Below, in pieces: positions 27,304 through 35,248 of a DNA stretch of 64,000 bases (the first letter of the stretch is position 1; each line of letters starts with the position of its first letter). The position numbers and the translations under genes were made by a program. Where the stretch lies: positions 114,728-178,727 of the forward strand of contig NZ_JALM01000005.1 of NCBI RefSeq assembly GCF_000737195.2, read 5' to 3'. This DNA comes from Sciscionella sediminilitoris. GTDB lineage: Bacteria > Actinomycetota > Actinomycetes > Mycobacteriales > Pseudonocardiaceae. Below the pieces are notes generated by a model, which searched no databases, was not told the DNA's origin, and saw only the letters and a program-made list of their open reading frames with translations.

Positions 27304-27600
27304 TCAGGAGAACAGGGAAAGCGAGAATTCGCCTTCCTCGTCGAGCTCGACGAGTCCCGCCTGCCCGGAATGGGTGCCGAGCACGTAGACCAGCCGTTCC
27401 GCGATGGCGGCCGCGTCCTCGGTCGATTCGCAGCTCGCGATGTGGTGCTCGATCGGGCCGCTTCCGTTGTCCTGCGGGGATTGTATGGTGGTGCGGACGA
27501 AGACCTCGGGTCCGTCGAAGTAGACCTCGCCGATGCTGCTTTCCTTCACGAAGGCCTCGGCCGCCTGTAGCCAGAGTTGTCCGGTGTTCGCTGTCGTCAT
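27304..27600 (-). CDS. Hypothetical 98-residue protein
   Basis: A small acidic soluble protein starting MTTANTGQLWLQAAEAFVKE and ending EGEFSLSLFS. It has alternating beta-like segments (GEVYFDGPEVFVRTTI) and one Cys. No domain is recognised. GAGGGGAT lies 12 nt before the ATG. It is preceded on the same strand by a structured 150-nt region and a 12-codon micro-ORF, which could be its leader. Confidence 0.6.
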   Translation of the reverse strand: MTTANTGQLWLQAAEAFVKESSIGEVYFDGPEVFVRTTIQSPQDNGSGPIEHHIASCESTEDAAAIAERLVYVLGTHSGQAGLVELDEEGEFSLSLFS

Positions 27601-27634
27601 GGCGGAAACGGTATCCCCTCACGCGAAATAGGAA

Positions 27635-27686
27635 ACCCAGGGCCCCTTTTTATGTCGAACTGGACAAGGTTCGACGGGCCCTGGGT
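27635..27686 (-). other. Two-tier stem-loop upstream of the 98-residue gene
   Basis: The outer stem is ACCCAGGGCCC (27635-27645) with GGGCCCTGGGT (27676-27686), 11 bp perfect. The inner stem is GTCGAAC (27654-27660) with GTTCGAC (27669-27675). On the minus strand it sits between the micro-ORF and the 98-residue gene; no U tract follows on either strand, so it looks regulatory or structural rather than a simple terminator. Confidence 0.6.
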
Positions 27687-27750
27687 CCGGTAACTGCCTG
27701 GTATTCGCCGGCCACCGCCGGAAACACCAAGAAAGGTGTCAAAAGGGCGA

Positions 27751-27789
27751 CTAGCGGACAGTCACCTCACGAGTCCAATAGCTATTCAA
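27751..27789 (-). CDS. Micro-ORF (12 codons) with an extended Shine-Dalgarno
   Basis: TTG start at 27789 and TAG at 27753-27751 encode MNSYWTREVTVR. Upstream on the minus strand (27809-27791) is GGAAAGGAGGTGGTCCAGC, which pairs almost without interruption with the 3' end of 16S rRNA, far longer than a normal SD; GGAGG ends 10 nt before the TTG. A promoter-like pair (TTGCCG, 18 bp, TAACGT) precedes it. It could be a leader peptide for the 98-residue gene or a stand-alone micropeptide. Translation is inference. Confidence 0.4.
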   Translation of the reverse strand: MNSYWTREVTVR

Positions 27790-27858
27790 CGCTGGACCAC
27801 CTCCTTTCCCGTGTACTGCCAACGTTAACCGCGTATGCCGGTGCTCGGCAAGTGGTTT

Positions 27859-28254
27859 TCAGATCCGGGACGGGAGGTAAACATCGCTGTCCACGATTCG
27901 GGTGCCCAGCGGCGTGAGTGAGATCGGAATGAGCTTGAAATTCGCGATCCCCAGCGGAATGCCGATGATCGTCACGCACTGCGCGATCCCGGTCACGATG
28001 TGCGCGAGGGTGAGCCACCAGCCGGCGAAGATCAGCCAGATGACGTTGCCGAGCAGGGAACCGAGGCCCGCGCTCGGCCGATGCTCGATGGACCGCCCGA
28101 ACGGCCACAGCGCGTATCCCGCGATGCGGAACGAGGCGATGCCGAACGGGATCGTCACGATCAGCAGGCAGCAGATGATCCCCGCGATGGTGTACCCGAT
28201 GGCCATCCACAACCCGCAGAGTACGAACCAGATGATGTTCAGCAGCAGGCGCAT
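27859..28254 (-). CDS. YccF-domain membrane protein
   Basis: A 131-residue protein made of two YccF repeats, each NIIWFVLCGLWMAIGY or NVIWLIFAGWWLTLAH followed by a loop ending GIP(F/L)GIA(S/N)F: four membrane segments. YccF proteins are inner-membrane proteins of unknown function. ATG at 28254 begins the first helix; upstream in-frame codons are not needed. A CATACT hexamer lies 7 nt before the ATG. Confidence 0.88.
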   Translation of the reverse strand: MRLLLNIIWFVLCGLWMAIGYTIAGIICCLLIVTIPFGIASFRIAGYALWPFGRSIEHRPSAGLGSLLGNVIWLIFAGWWLTLAHIVTGIAQCVTIIGIPLGIANFKLIPISLTPLGTRIVDSDVYLPSRI

Positions 28255-28334
28255 ACCCTCGAGTATGCGCCCGCCGCACCGGTTTCGCATCGGGGAAATC
28301 CCGGAGTTCCCCCTGTTCAGGCTGTTCCGGAGGA

Positions 28335-29123
28335 TCAGCGCGAGCCGACGAGTACGTGGTCGTTGCCGATCTGCCACACCGGATGCGCCGCGCGGAATCC
28401 GGAGCGCACGAGCAGCCGCTGGTGCGCACCGACCGAGAAGCCGTTGCTGCCGTGGTGCCGTTTGTGGTCACTGTCCGCATCGTCCTGGGCGGGGACCCGT
28501 TCGGCGCGCGCCCGCGCGAGACCGGCCAGGTCCTCATCGGCGAGCACCGCGTCCCACCAGTCCAGCCAGCCCTCGTTCTCCCGCACCCCGGCGCGATCGA
28601 GGCTGCGGTCGTGCACCCGATCGGCGAGGGTGTCGAGTGCGTCGTCGTCCAGTCCCATGTGGTCGCCGTTGACGAACACGCCGCCCGGCACGAGCAGTTC
28701 ACCGAGCGCGGCGTAGAGCGTGCCGAGCGCCTCCGCGGTCAGCCAGTGCAGCGCGGTCGTGGACACCGCGGCGTGCACCTGTCCGGGAACGTGCGCGCGC
28801 CACGCCGGGCCCGCCAAGTCCGCGTCCACCCATTCCGCTTCCTCCGGATAGGCCGCGCGGGCCAGGCCGAGCAGCAGCGGGTCCGAGTCGATGCCGATGA
28901 TCCGCGCCCGTGGCAATCGCTCGCGCAACCGGACCGCGAGCGAACCGGGCCCGCAACCGAGGTCGAGGATCACCGGTTCCTCGGCCTCGGCGAGCGCGGC
29001 CTCGACCACATCGCCCATCACCCGGAACCGCTCCTCGCGGTCGGTGTAGAAGCTCGACTGCTGCGTGTCCCAGCGCCGCAGCCACTCGCTCGCCTTCTGC
29101 CTGGATACCGTTTCCGTACGCAT
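28335..29123 (-). CDS. SAM-dependent methyltransferase
   Basis: A 262-residue class I methyltransferase. Motif I is VILDLGCGPGSLA, strand-2 acid GIDSDP, motif IV AVSTTALHWL, and post-motif GGVFVNGDH. It belongs to the trans-aconitate/ubiquinone-like small-molecule group; the substrate is unknown. ATG 29123 has GGGAG upstream. Divergent from the CGNR zinc-finger regulator, 67 bp apart. Confidence 0.85.
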   Translation of the reverse strand: MRTETVSRQKASEWLRRWDTQQSSFYTDREERFRVMGDVVEAALAEAEEPVILDLGCGPGSLAVRLRERLPRARIIGIDSDPLLLGLARAAYPEEAEWVDADLAGPAWRAHVPGQVHAAVSTTALHWLTAEALGTLYAALGELLVPGGVFVNGDHMGLDDDALDTLADRVHDRSLDRAGVRENEGWLDWWDAVLADEDLAGLARARAERVPAQDDADSDHKRHHGSNGFSVGAHQRLLVRSGFRAAHPVWQIGNDHVLVGSR

Positions 29124-29190
29124 TACCGCTCCCGTCACTGTTGTTAAGCTCTATGGCAGTGACTCTAGAGAAGGAAGGGTGACTGGTCAA

Positions 29191-29757
29191 GTGGATTTTG
29201 ACAGTCACATGAGCGATGTGGTCGCTCGGACGGTCAGCACCGTCAACCTGCTGACCCCCGGTCTCGCGCTTGGCAAGGAGTACGCCGCCGAGGACGTGAC
29301 CGAGCAGGTGTGGGAGACCCTGGTGAAACGCCCGGACGGGAACCTCTCGAACCCGGCGGAGATGAACATCGAGGGGCTGCGCGGTTATGCGGTGCGGCTG
29401 CGTGCGGTCTTCGTCGCGATCGACGAGGGACGGATCGACGATGCCTGCGGTGTGGTCAACGAACTGCTCACCGAGACCGGGGCGGCGCCGGTGCTCGCCA
29501 GGCACGACAAGGAACCGTGGCACCTGCACTTCCACGCCGTGGACGCGGACTGGGCGCGCAGCTGGGCGGCGCCCATGGCCACCTCGCTCGCGGTGATACT
29601 CGGCAATCCGGTGTACGACCGGCTCGGGGTGTGCACGGCACCCGCCTGTGACCGGGTGTTCGTGGACACCTCGCGGAACGGGACCCGCCGGTTCTGCTCG
29701 ACGGCCTGTCAGAACCGGGTCAAGGCGGCCGCCTTCCGTGCGCGGAAGAAAAGTTGA
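29191..29757 (+). CDS. CGNR zinc-finger (ABATE-domain) regulator
   Basis: A 188-residue protein. Residues 1-130 form the ABATE domain (LHFHAVDADWARSWAAP), and the C-terminal CGNR zinc finger carries CTAPACDRVFVDTSRNGTRR then CSTACQNRVK. These are putative stress-responsive transcription factors of actinobacteria. GTG at 29191 was chosen; GTG 29179 is too close to the GAAGGAAGG SD. It may regulate the divergent methyltransferase. Confidence 0.85.
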   Translation: MDFDSHMSDVVARTVSTVNLLTPGLALGKEYAAEDVTEQVWETLVKRPDGNLSNPAEMNIEGLRGYAVRLRAVFVAIDEGRIDDACGVVNELLTETGAAPVLARHDKEPWHLHFHAVDADWARSWAAPMATSLAVILGNPVYDRLGVCTAPACDRVFVDTSRNGTRRFCSTACQNRVKAAAFRARKKS

Positions 29758-29845
29758 GGGTTGTCGTGAGCAGCCTGCACGGCGGTGCGGGTGGCAGTGC
29801 CAGCGGACAGCCCGGTGAGAGCGGCTTGCCGCTCGGAAAAAACTG

Positions 29846-31090
29846 TTAGGCCGCGCCGGTCAGGGTGAGCACGATCAGCGCGATGTTCAGCGCCACGATC
29901 ACCGCCGTGACCAGCCAGGCGATCACCGTGGTCGGGCGCCGGTTCACCGAATCGCCCATGACCGAGCGCCGGGAGGTGAACCAGACGAGCGGGATGAGCG
30001 CGAATGGCAGCCCGAAGGAGAGCACCACCTGGGAGATCACCAGCGATTTCGTCGGGTCCGCGCCCGCGGCGAGGAACACCAGCGCCGGGATGAGGGTGAT
30101 CGTCCGGCGCACGATCAGCCGGATCCGCGTGCGCAGCAGCCCCTGCATGACCACCGAACCCGCGTAGCAGCCGACCGAGGTCGAGGCGAAGCCCGCGGCG
30201 AGCAGTCCGAGCGCGAACAGCAACCCGATCCCGCCGCCGAGGGTTCCGTTGAGCGCGCCGTACACGCCCTCGATGCTGTCCACTCCGTCGCGCCCGCCGA
30301 GCGCGGCGGCCGCGAGCAGCAGCATGCCGAGGTTCACCGCCCCGGCCAGGATCATCGCCGCGCCGACATCGGTGCGCGTGGTACGCAGCATGTCCGGCAA
30401 CTGCTCCGGGGACTGTTTGCCGTGCCGGTCCCTGGCCAGCGCCGAATGCAGGTACACCGCGTGCGGCATCACGGTCGCCCCGAGGATCCCGGCGGCGAGT
30501 ACCACGCTGTTCAGATCGCCGAACCGGGGAACCAGTCCGTTCAGGGTTTCCGCGCCGCTCGGCGGGGCGACGAACAGGCCCGCGAGGAACCCGACGACGA
30601 TCACCAGCAGCAGCGCGGTGATCACGTACTCGAAGCGGCGCTGGCCGGACCGGTTCTGCACGGCGAGCAGCACCGTGGAGATCACCCCGGTGATCACGCC
30701 ACCGAGCAGCACCGGAAGCCCGAACAACAGGTTGAGCGCGATCGCCCCGCCGAGTACCTCGGCCAGATCGGTGGCCATCGCCACGACCTCGGCCTGCAGC
30801 CAGAACGCGATCCGGGACCCTTTGCCCAGCCGTTCGCCGACCGCCTCGGGCAGCGACTGGCCGGTGACCAGGCCGAGTTTGGCGGAGAGGTACTGCACGA
30901 CGCAGGCCATCAGGTTCGCCGCGACGACCACCCAGACCAGCAGGTAGCCGTATTCGGCTCCGGCCTGGGTGTTGGTCGCGACATTGCCCGGATCGACATA
31001 GGCGATGGCGGCGACGAACGCCGGTCCGAGCAGTGCGGCCGCGCCACGTGCCTTCGACAGCCTTGGCAGGAGAGCCGTCAACGACACCAC
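29846..31090 (-). CDS. mntH: NRAMP-family manganese/iron transporter
   Basis: A 414-residue protein with about 11 membrane segments. The metal site of NRAMP is intact: DPGN (33-36) in TM1 and MPH (208-210) in TM6. It imports Mn2+ (or Fe2+) with protons. It lies downstream of R2lox, an enzyme that needs one Mn and one Fe, and of its TetR gene, on the same strand (112-bp gap), which suggests linked metal supply. No DtxR/MntR-type box is obvious before it; only a short GTCACC/GGTGAC hairpin at 31183-31198 sits in the gap, best read as the R2lox 3' end. Confidence 0.92.
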   Translation of the reverse strand: MVSLTALLPRLSKARGAAALLGPAFVAAIAYVDPGNVATNTQAGAEYGYLLVWVVVAANLMACVVQYLSAKLGLVTGQSLPEAVGERLGKGSRIAFWLQAEVVAMATDLAEVLGGAIALNLLFGLPVLLGGVITGVISTVLLAVQNRSGQRRFEYVITALLLVIVVGFLAGLFVAPPSGAETLNGLVPRFGDLNSVVLAAGILGATVMPHAVYLHSALARDRHGKQSPEQLPDMLRTTRTDVGAAMILAGAVNLGMLLLAAAALGGRDGVDSIEGVYGALNGTLGGGIGLLFALGLLAAGFASTSVGCYAGSVVMQGLLRTRIRLIVRRTITLIPALVFLAAGADPTKSLVISQVVLSFGLPFALIPLVWFTSRRSVMGDSVNRRPTTVIAWLVTAVIVALNIALIVLTLTGAA

Positions 31091-31202
31091 GCCGGCCGCC
31101 TCCCGTTCTCTAGTCCCACTCAGTGTTCGGAGTCATTCCAGATTCCGCGTAGGCCTGGAGGGTAGCGCCTGCCTGTTCCAGTGTCACCGCAAGGTGACCT
31201 AT

Positions 31203-32159
31203 CTAGCCCGCCGTCGCGAGTGCCTGTTCGTCTTCCGCGCCGAAGGCGTCCTCGAGGCGTTCCGGTGAGTAGTCGAGGTCGATCTGCTCGACGGGAACCC
31301 CGCGGGCCGATTCGATCGCGCCGAGTCGCCGGCCCGCCCGATCGCTGGCGTAGTTCGCCATTTCCTCGGGGGAGACGCCGAACGGCGGCTCGTCGAAGCG
31401 GTTCATGTCCCAATTGATCATCTCGAGGGCGACGGGCACGAGTTCGCCCATCCGGTCCTGCACGACCTGCCAGTTCGCGTCGTCCGCCGCGACATGGCGG
31501 CGGCAGGTGAAGGTGCCCCAGGCCATGTGCCGCCGCTCGTCGTCGCCGATGCGTTTCACCAGTTCCTGCATCCCGGGCAGGATGTTCTGCTCGGTGCAGG
31601 CGCGCTGCCAGGCGTAGTACCCGGTCAGTGCGAGGCAGCCCTCGACGACGTGGTTGTAGGTCACCGAGGCGCGGATCTGGTTGGCCGGGGACGGGTCCTC
31701 TTCCAGGATCCGGAGCGAATTCGGCAGCTCGTCGTAGAACAGTTTCCGGTAGTGCGGATTGTCCGCGACCCAGTGCGTGATGTCGTGGTAGACACCGACC
31801 GCGTCCAGCCAGAGCCGGAAAACCTGACAGTGTTTCGCCTCTTCGAAGCAGAACTGGCTCAGATACATTTCGTCACCGAGCCGCCCGGTTTTCGCCATGG
31901 CCTTCATGAACGGTTGAATGTCCTCGGTCACCGCCTCCTCGCCCGCGATGAACTGGGCGCACAGCAGTGTCGCGCTTTCCCGCTGGTGTTCGGTGAGACC
32001 GGCCCAGTCCTCGGCATCCTGGGTGAAGTCGATATCGGCGGGGTTCCAGAACTTCTTGTTGCCCTTGATGAAAAGGCGGAGCGGGAACGAGTCCCAGTTG
32101 AGCCCGCCCTCGCGCAGGGAGTGGAAACCGTCGCGGACCTCATTGTCTGCGGGTGCCAT
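31203..32159 (-). CDS. R2-like ligand-binding oxidase (R2lox, Mn/Fe)
   Basis: A 318-residue ferritin-like protein close to Mtb Rv0233 rather than a true ribonucleotide reductase R2. Metal ligands are in place: E74 (GEEAV), E107 and H110 (FEEAKH), E173 (NHVVEG), E208 and H211 (DDERRH). The Val and Tyr that form the ether cross-link in R2lox are conserved as V77 and Y168; the R2 radical-transfer C-terminus is absent. R2lox assembles a heterodinuclear Mn/Fe centre, binds a fatty acid and performs two-electron oxidation; the physiological substrate is unknown. I chose ATG 32159 because AAAGG is 8 nt upstream; ATG 32165 overlaps the TetR stop. Confidence 0.92.
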   Translation of the reverse strand: MAPADNEVRDGFHSLREGGLNWDSFPLRLFIKGNKKFWNPADIDFTQDAEDWAGLTEHQRESATLLCAQFIAGEEAVTEDIQPFMKAMAKTGRLGDEMYLSQFCFEEAKHCQVFRLWLDAVGVYHDITHWVADNPHYRKLFYDELPNSLRILEEDPSPANQIRASVTYNHVVEGCLALTGYYAWQRACTEQNILPGMQELVKRIGDDERRHMAWGTFTCRRHVAADDANWQVVQDRMGELVPVALEMINWDMNRFDEPPFGVSPEEMANYASDRAGRRLGAIESARGVPVEQIDLDYSPERLEDAFGAEDEQALATAG

Positions 32160-32164
32160 GATCA

Positions 32165-32755
32165 TTACCTTTCGTCGGATGCGGATACCAAATGAGGGGA
32201 TACCAATTCCGTGATGTTCCTGGCCGCTTCCTCGGGTGTCGAGGTCGGCATCGCGATATGGCTGACGGCCAGCCGGAACAATTGCTCGGCGAGAATTCTG
32301 CCCTTTTTCATGGGGAGCGAGGTCTGCTCGGCGAAGAAGTTCGCGAACACCGCGGCCGCCGAATGCAGCAGTGGCTCGCTCTTGGCTCCGGTCAGGAACG
32401 GCAACAGGTCGGCCGCCGCGCCCGCGCCGAGTGCCGCCGCGACGAGCGGGTTCGCCCGGGCGTGCTCGATGGTCCATTCGAGGCTGTCCCGCAGGCCTTC
32501 GAGAGCCGTGCCCTTCGCCCGTGCCCGTTCACCGACCTCGGCGAGCAGTCCGGACTCGGTGCGCAGCGCGGCCGCGGCGACGAGCGCCTCCTTGTTCCCG
32601 AACTCGTTGTAGACCGTCTGCCTGGAGACCCCGACGGCGTTCGCCACATCGGCCATCCGCAGCCGGGTGAAGCCCTGCTCGGGGAGCAGCCGGGTCGCGG
32701 CCTCGAGCAGTTCCTCGCGCAGCGAGAGCCGGGTCCGTTCGGTGAAACTGGACAT
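32165..32755 (-). CDS. TetR-family regulator of the R2lox locus
   Basis: A 196-residue TetR protein: [40 protein letters not shown]. Its stop touches the R2lox start region (TAATG), so both are on one transcript, as the Rv0232-Rv0233 pair in Mtb (from memory). Two matching 25-bp inverted repeats lie directly upstream (32765-32819), strongly suggesting autoregulation and control of the divergent HAD gene. Confidence 0.9.
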   Translation of the reverse strand: MSSFTERTRLSLREELLEAATRLLPEQGFTRLRMADVANAVGVSRQTVYNEFGNKEALVAAAALRTESGLLAEVGERARAKGTALEGLRDSLEWTIEHARANPLVAAALGAGAAADLLPFLTGAKSEPLLHSAAAVFANFFAEQTSLPMKKGRILAEQLFRLAVSHIAMPTSTPEEAARNITELVSPHLVSASDER

Positions 32756-32764
32756 GCACTTATC

Positions 32765-32789
32765 TTGACAGCGAGACCAAATGTGTCAA
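32765..32789. promoter_or_regulatory. TetR operator 1
   Basis: TTGACA-N13-TGTCAA, perfect 6-bp arms over 25 bp, 10 bp upstream of the tetR start. The left part also supplies TTGACA on the minus strand as a -35. Confidence 0.65.
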
Positions 32790-32794
32790 TCAAA

Positions 32795-32819
32795 TCGACA
32801 GGTGAACCGATTCTGTCAA
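32795..32819. promoter_or_regulatory. TetR operator 2
   Basis: TCGACA-N13-TGTCAA, the same 25-bp layout as operator 1 with one arm mismatch, exactly 30 bp (about three helical turns) away. It lies 17 bp before the HAD gene start. Confidence 0.6.
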
Positions 32820-32835
32820 CCGATAGGGTGCGGTT

Positions 32836-33441
32836 GTGCCGCGCAATGTGGGATTCGACCTGGACATGACACTGATCGATGCGCGGGTGCCGATCGCCGC
32901 GCTGATCGACGAGATCGCCGCGGAGACCGGGCTCGGTGTCGACGGGGCGGAGATGGCCGCCGCGCTCGGCCCGCCGCTCGAGGCCCGGCTCGCCGATGCG
33001 GGGTTCGCCGAGGAGGAGATCGCCCTGATCGCCGGGCGGTACCGGGAGCGTTATCCGGCGATCGTGTCCCAGGCGCGGCCGATGCCGGGTGCGGCCGCGG
33101 CGATCGAAGCGGTGCGCTCCGCGGGTGGCCGGGTGATCGTGGTGACCGGGAAGGCGACCGCCAACGCGAAACGGCACATCAGCGCGCTCGGCTGGCCGGT
33201 GGACGCGGTCGTCGGGGATGTGTTCGGCGACGGTAAGGGGCTGGCCATCGAGGAGTTCGGCGCCGAGCTCTACGTCGGCGACCACATCGGCGATATGCAC
33301 GGTGCCGCCGCTGCCGGGGTGACCGGCGTCGGGGTGGCCACCGGTCCGTGCTCGGCGGAGGACCTGTACACGGCCGGGGCGGCGGTCGTGCTCGACTCGC
33401 TCACCGAATTCCCCGCCTTGTTCGCGGGTGAGCGGGTGTAA
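32836..33441 (+). CDS. HAD hydrolase (phosphoglycolate-phosphatase-like)
   Basis: A 201-residue HAD protein: motif I GFDLDMTLID, motif II VVTGKA, motif IV YVGDHIGDMHGA, with a small alpha-helical C1 cap. The motif II threonine and the lysine region (NAKRHISAL) are visible. Substrate unknown. Divergent from the TetR-R2lox operon and overlapping its operator region, so co-regulated. GTG start with GGGTG upstream. Confidence 0.85.
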   Translation: MPRNVGFDLDMTLIDARVPIAALIDEIAAETGLGVDGAEMAAALGPPLEARLADAGFAEEEIALIAGRYRERYPAIVSQARPMPGAAAAIEAVRSAGGRVIVVTGKATANAKRHISALGWPVDAVVGDVFGDGKGLAIEEFGAELYVGDHIGDMHGAAAAGVTGVGVATGPCSAEDLYTAGAAVVLDSLTEFPALFAGERV

Positions 33442-33468
33442 CCACCTGTCACACTGCTTCGTTGGTTC

Positions 33469-33496
33469 GTTGACTGCTTGTCAACAACGTTGTTGG
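33469..33496. promoter_or_regulatory. Overlapping palindromes before the secreted-protein gene
   Basis: GTTGAC-N5-GTCAAC (33469-33485) overlaps the perfect 14-bp palindrome CAACAACGTTGTTG (33483-33496), immediately upstream of the GGAGGAA SD. This is a likely operator or mRNA hairpin. Confidence 0.5.
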
Positions 33497-33503
33497 AGGA
33501 ATC

Positions 33504-34349
33504 ATGCGCCGTCTGCGGTTGCTCGTCGTGCCCGGGGTGCTCGGCCTGCTCGTCTCCGCGCTCCCCGCACTGGCCGCGGCCGAGAGCGCGCCGGGACCGG
33601 AGAGCTGTGCCCGCGACCTCGACTGCGATATCGCGACGATCGACCGGATGAGCATGCCGGACCGGCTGGATTTCGTGCGCGCCATGGAGGCGGGCCCGGC
33701 CGTCGAAGCGATGCCCGGACACGATGCGAAGCAGTGGCGCAACATCGAGGGCATCATCATGGCCTTCCGCAATCACGGCGCGGGCGCGCGCGGGACCTGG
33801 GTCTCGCTGACCGATGCGGGCATCCTCGAAGGGGTCGAGCGCGGCCTCGGCATCGCGACCGGGCGCAGCCAGGACACCGGAGGTAACCCGGGCGCGAAAC
33901 TGTGGGCGCGGTTCATCACCGGGGTGGGCAGCGGGGAACTGGACGCGCGTTCGGCGCACGACAAGGCGTGGAGCACCGCCGAGCAGGCCTCCACCGAATA
34001 CGGCGACAAACTCGCCAAGCAGCGCGGTGAACTGCCGAACGCCGCCGAGCAACGGTTCTACACGCTCACCGACATCTACCGCTTCGTCGTGCGCAACCGC
34101 CCGGCCTTCCTGGACAGCCTCTCCGCATCGGGTCCGCTCGCCGGGCCGGACAAGGCCGAGCAACGGCAGAACTTCTTCGACTGGGCGACCGACACCACCA
34201 ACATCGACGCCGGACGGACCGGCGGCGAGCTGCTGTGGCAGTTGTCCCAGGCGGACCTGCCGAATTCGGCCTCGGGAACGTTCGAGGTGTTCAAGGCCTA
34301 CCTGGACTATCTCTTCCCCAAATACCAGGAAGCCATGCGCAACGGGTGA
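33504..34349 (+). CDS. Secreted protein of unknown function
   Basis: A 281-residue protein with a classical signal peptide (basic RRLR, then LLVVPGVLGLLVSALPALAAA). The mature part is mostly helical and lacks a recognised domain. One likely disulfide near the N-terminus (CARDLDC); conserved-looking aromatic patches are FYTLTDIYRF and YLDYLFPKY. A strong GGAGGAATC precedes the ATG, so it may be well translated. Overlapping palindromes just upstream suggest specific control. Confidence 0.75.
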   Translation: MRRLRLLVVPGVLGLLVSALPALAAAESAPGPESCARDLDCDIATIDRMSMPDRLDFVRAMEAGPAVEAMPGHDAKQWRNIEGIIMAFRNHGAGARGTWVSLTDAGILEGVERGLGIATGRSQDTGGNPGAKLWARFITGVGSGELDARSAHDKAWSTAEQASTEYGDKLAKQRGELPNAAEQRFYTLTDIYRFVVRNRPAFLDSLSASGPLAGPDKAEQRQNFFDWATDTTNIDAGRTGGELLWQLSQADLPNSASGTFEVFKAYLDYLFPKYQEAMRNG

Positions 34350-34380
34350 GAACCGGCGGGCGTCCCGGTGGGGAACAAGC

Positions 34381-34608
34381 CTATTCGGCAGAGGTGCGGG
34401 CGAACCTCTTGTGCTGGCGCACCAGGCCGACCAGTCCGATCACCAGTCCGACCGGGGTGAGCAGGCCCGCGCAGATCATCAGCCACAGCGGCAGGTTGCT
34501 CATGCCGGAGGCGAACATGGAGAACACGACGACCACCGCGACGAGCCCGAGAGCGAAGATCACGAGCCCGGTGTTGATGAGTGGGGATTTCCCCTCGCGT
34601 TCGCGCAT
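34381..34608 (-). CDS. Small two-helix membrane protein
   Basis: A 75-residue protein with a basic N-terminus, two hydrophobic segments (TGLVIFALGLVAVVVVFSMF and LPLWLMICAGLLTPVGLVIG), and a basic C-terminus. It occupies roughly the Rv0870c position next to cspB. Function unknown. Confidence 0.75.
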   Translation of the reverse strand: MREREGKSPLINTGLVIFALGLVAVVVVFSMFASGMSNLPLWLMICAGLLTPVGLVIGLVGLVRQHKRFARTSAE

Positions 34609-34659
34609 GGGACCAGCCTAGAGTGTTGCCCCGCAGAAGCCTGCAGGTAGTGTTGTAGC

Positions 34660-34705
34660 TTACGCGCCTTCGTCGAGCGCCACAGGGACTCGGCGGGGCG
34701 CGTAA
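34660..34705 (+). promoter_or_regulatory. Stem-loop in the leader of the cold-shock gene
   Basis: TTACGCGCC (34660-34668) pairs with GGCGCGTAA (34697-34705), a perfect 9-bp stem, about 50 nt before the GTG start. Cold-shock mRNAs often carry structured 5' leaders; whether this one is temperature-responsive is unknown. Confidence 0.45.
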
Positions 34706-34756
34706 TCAGTGTCGGCGGGAGGTCCGCCGGAGGGTTCGACGAGATAGGTGAGGGCT

Positions 34757-35143
34757 GTGCCGAGCGGCAAGGTCAAGTGGTTCGATTCGGAGAAGGGCTT
34801 CGGATTCGTCACCGCGGAGGGTGGCGAGGATGTCTACATCCGCAAATCCGCGCTTCCCGCCGGGGTTGCCACGCTGAAGACCGGCCAGCGCATCGAGTTC
34901 GGGGTCGCCGACGGGCGCCGGGGGCCGCAAGCGCTTTCCATCCGGCTGCTCGATCCACCGCCCTCGGTCGCCGAGGCGCGCAGGCGCCCCGCCGAGGAAC
35001 TGCACGGCATGATCGACGACATGATCAAGCTGCTCGAGGCGCGGGTACAGCCGGAGCTGCGTAAGGGCCGCTACCCGGATCGCAAGCACACCAAGCGCAT
35101 TGCCGAAGTGCTGCGCGCCGTAGCCAAGGACCTCGACCCGTAG
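34757..35143 (+). CDS. cspB: Cold-shock-domain protein with C-terminal extension (CspB-like)
   Basis: A 128-residue protein. Residues 1-66 are a cold-shock domain with RNP1-like KGFGFVTAE and RNP2-like DVYIRKSAL, followed by an extension ([33 protein letters not shown] in outline) shared with Mtb Rv0871. It binds single-stranded RNA or DNA. GTG 34757 was chosen; GTG 34748 adds three residues. Confidence 0.9.
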   Translation: MPSGKVKWFDSEKGFGFVTAEGGEDVYIRKSALPAGVATLKTGQRIEFGVADGRRGPQALSIRLLDPPPSVAEARRRPAEELHGMIDDMIKLLEARVQPELRKGRYPDRKHTKRIAEVLRAVAKDLDP

Positions 35144-35248
35144 GGATTGTCTACTGGGCTTGCGTGGCGGTGCGGGTGGCGGTGCTGTCCTCGCGAGGGA
35201 ACACCTGAGAGCCCGCCGCGATGCCGGTTTCGTGGGCGGTGTAGAGCG

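Noticed and set aside
29806..29840. GAGCGG/CCGCTC hairpin before an A-run considered as a terminator
   Set aside because: The A/T run is on the wrong side for either flanking gene.
31183..31198. GTCACC/GGTGAC palindrome considered as an MntR box for mntH
   Set aside because: It does not resemble known MntR/DtxR boxes and sits directly at the 3' end of the R2lox gene, so it is more likely a weak 3' hairpin.
31203..32159. Annotation as ribonucleotide reductase R2 (nrdB/nrdF)
   Set aside because: The Val-Tyr cross-link pair and C-terminus match R2lox, and no nrdA/E partner is near.
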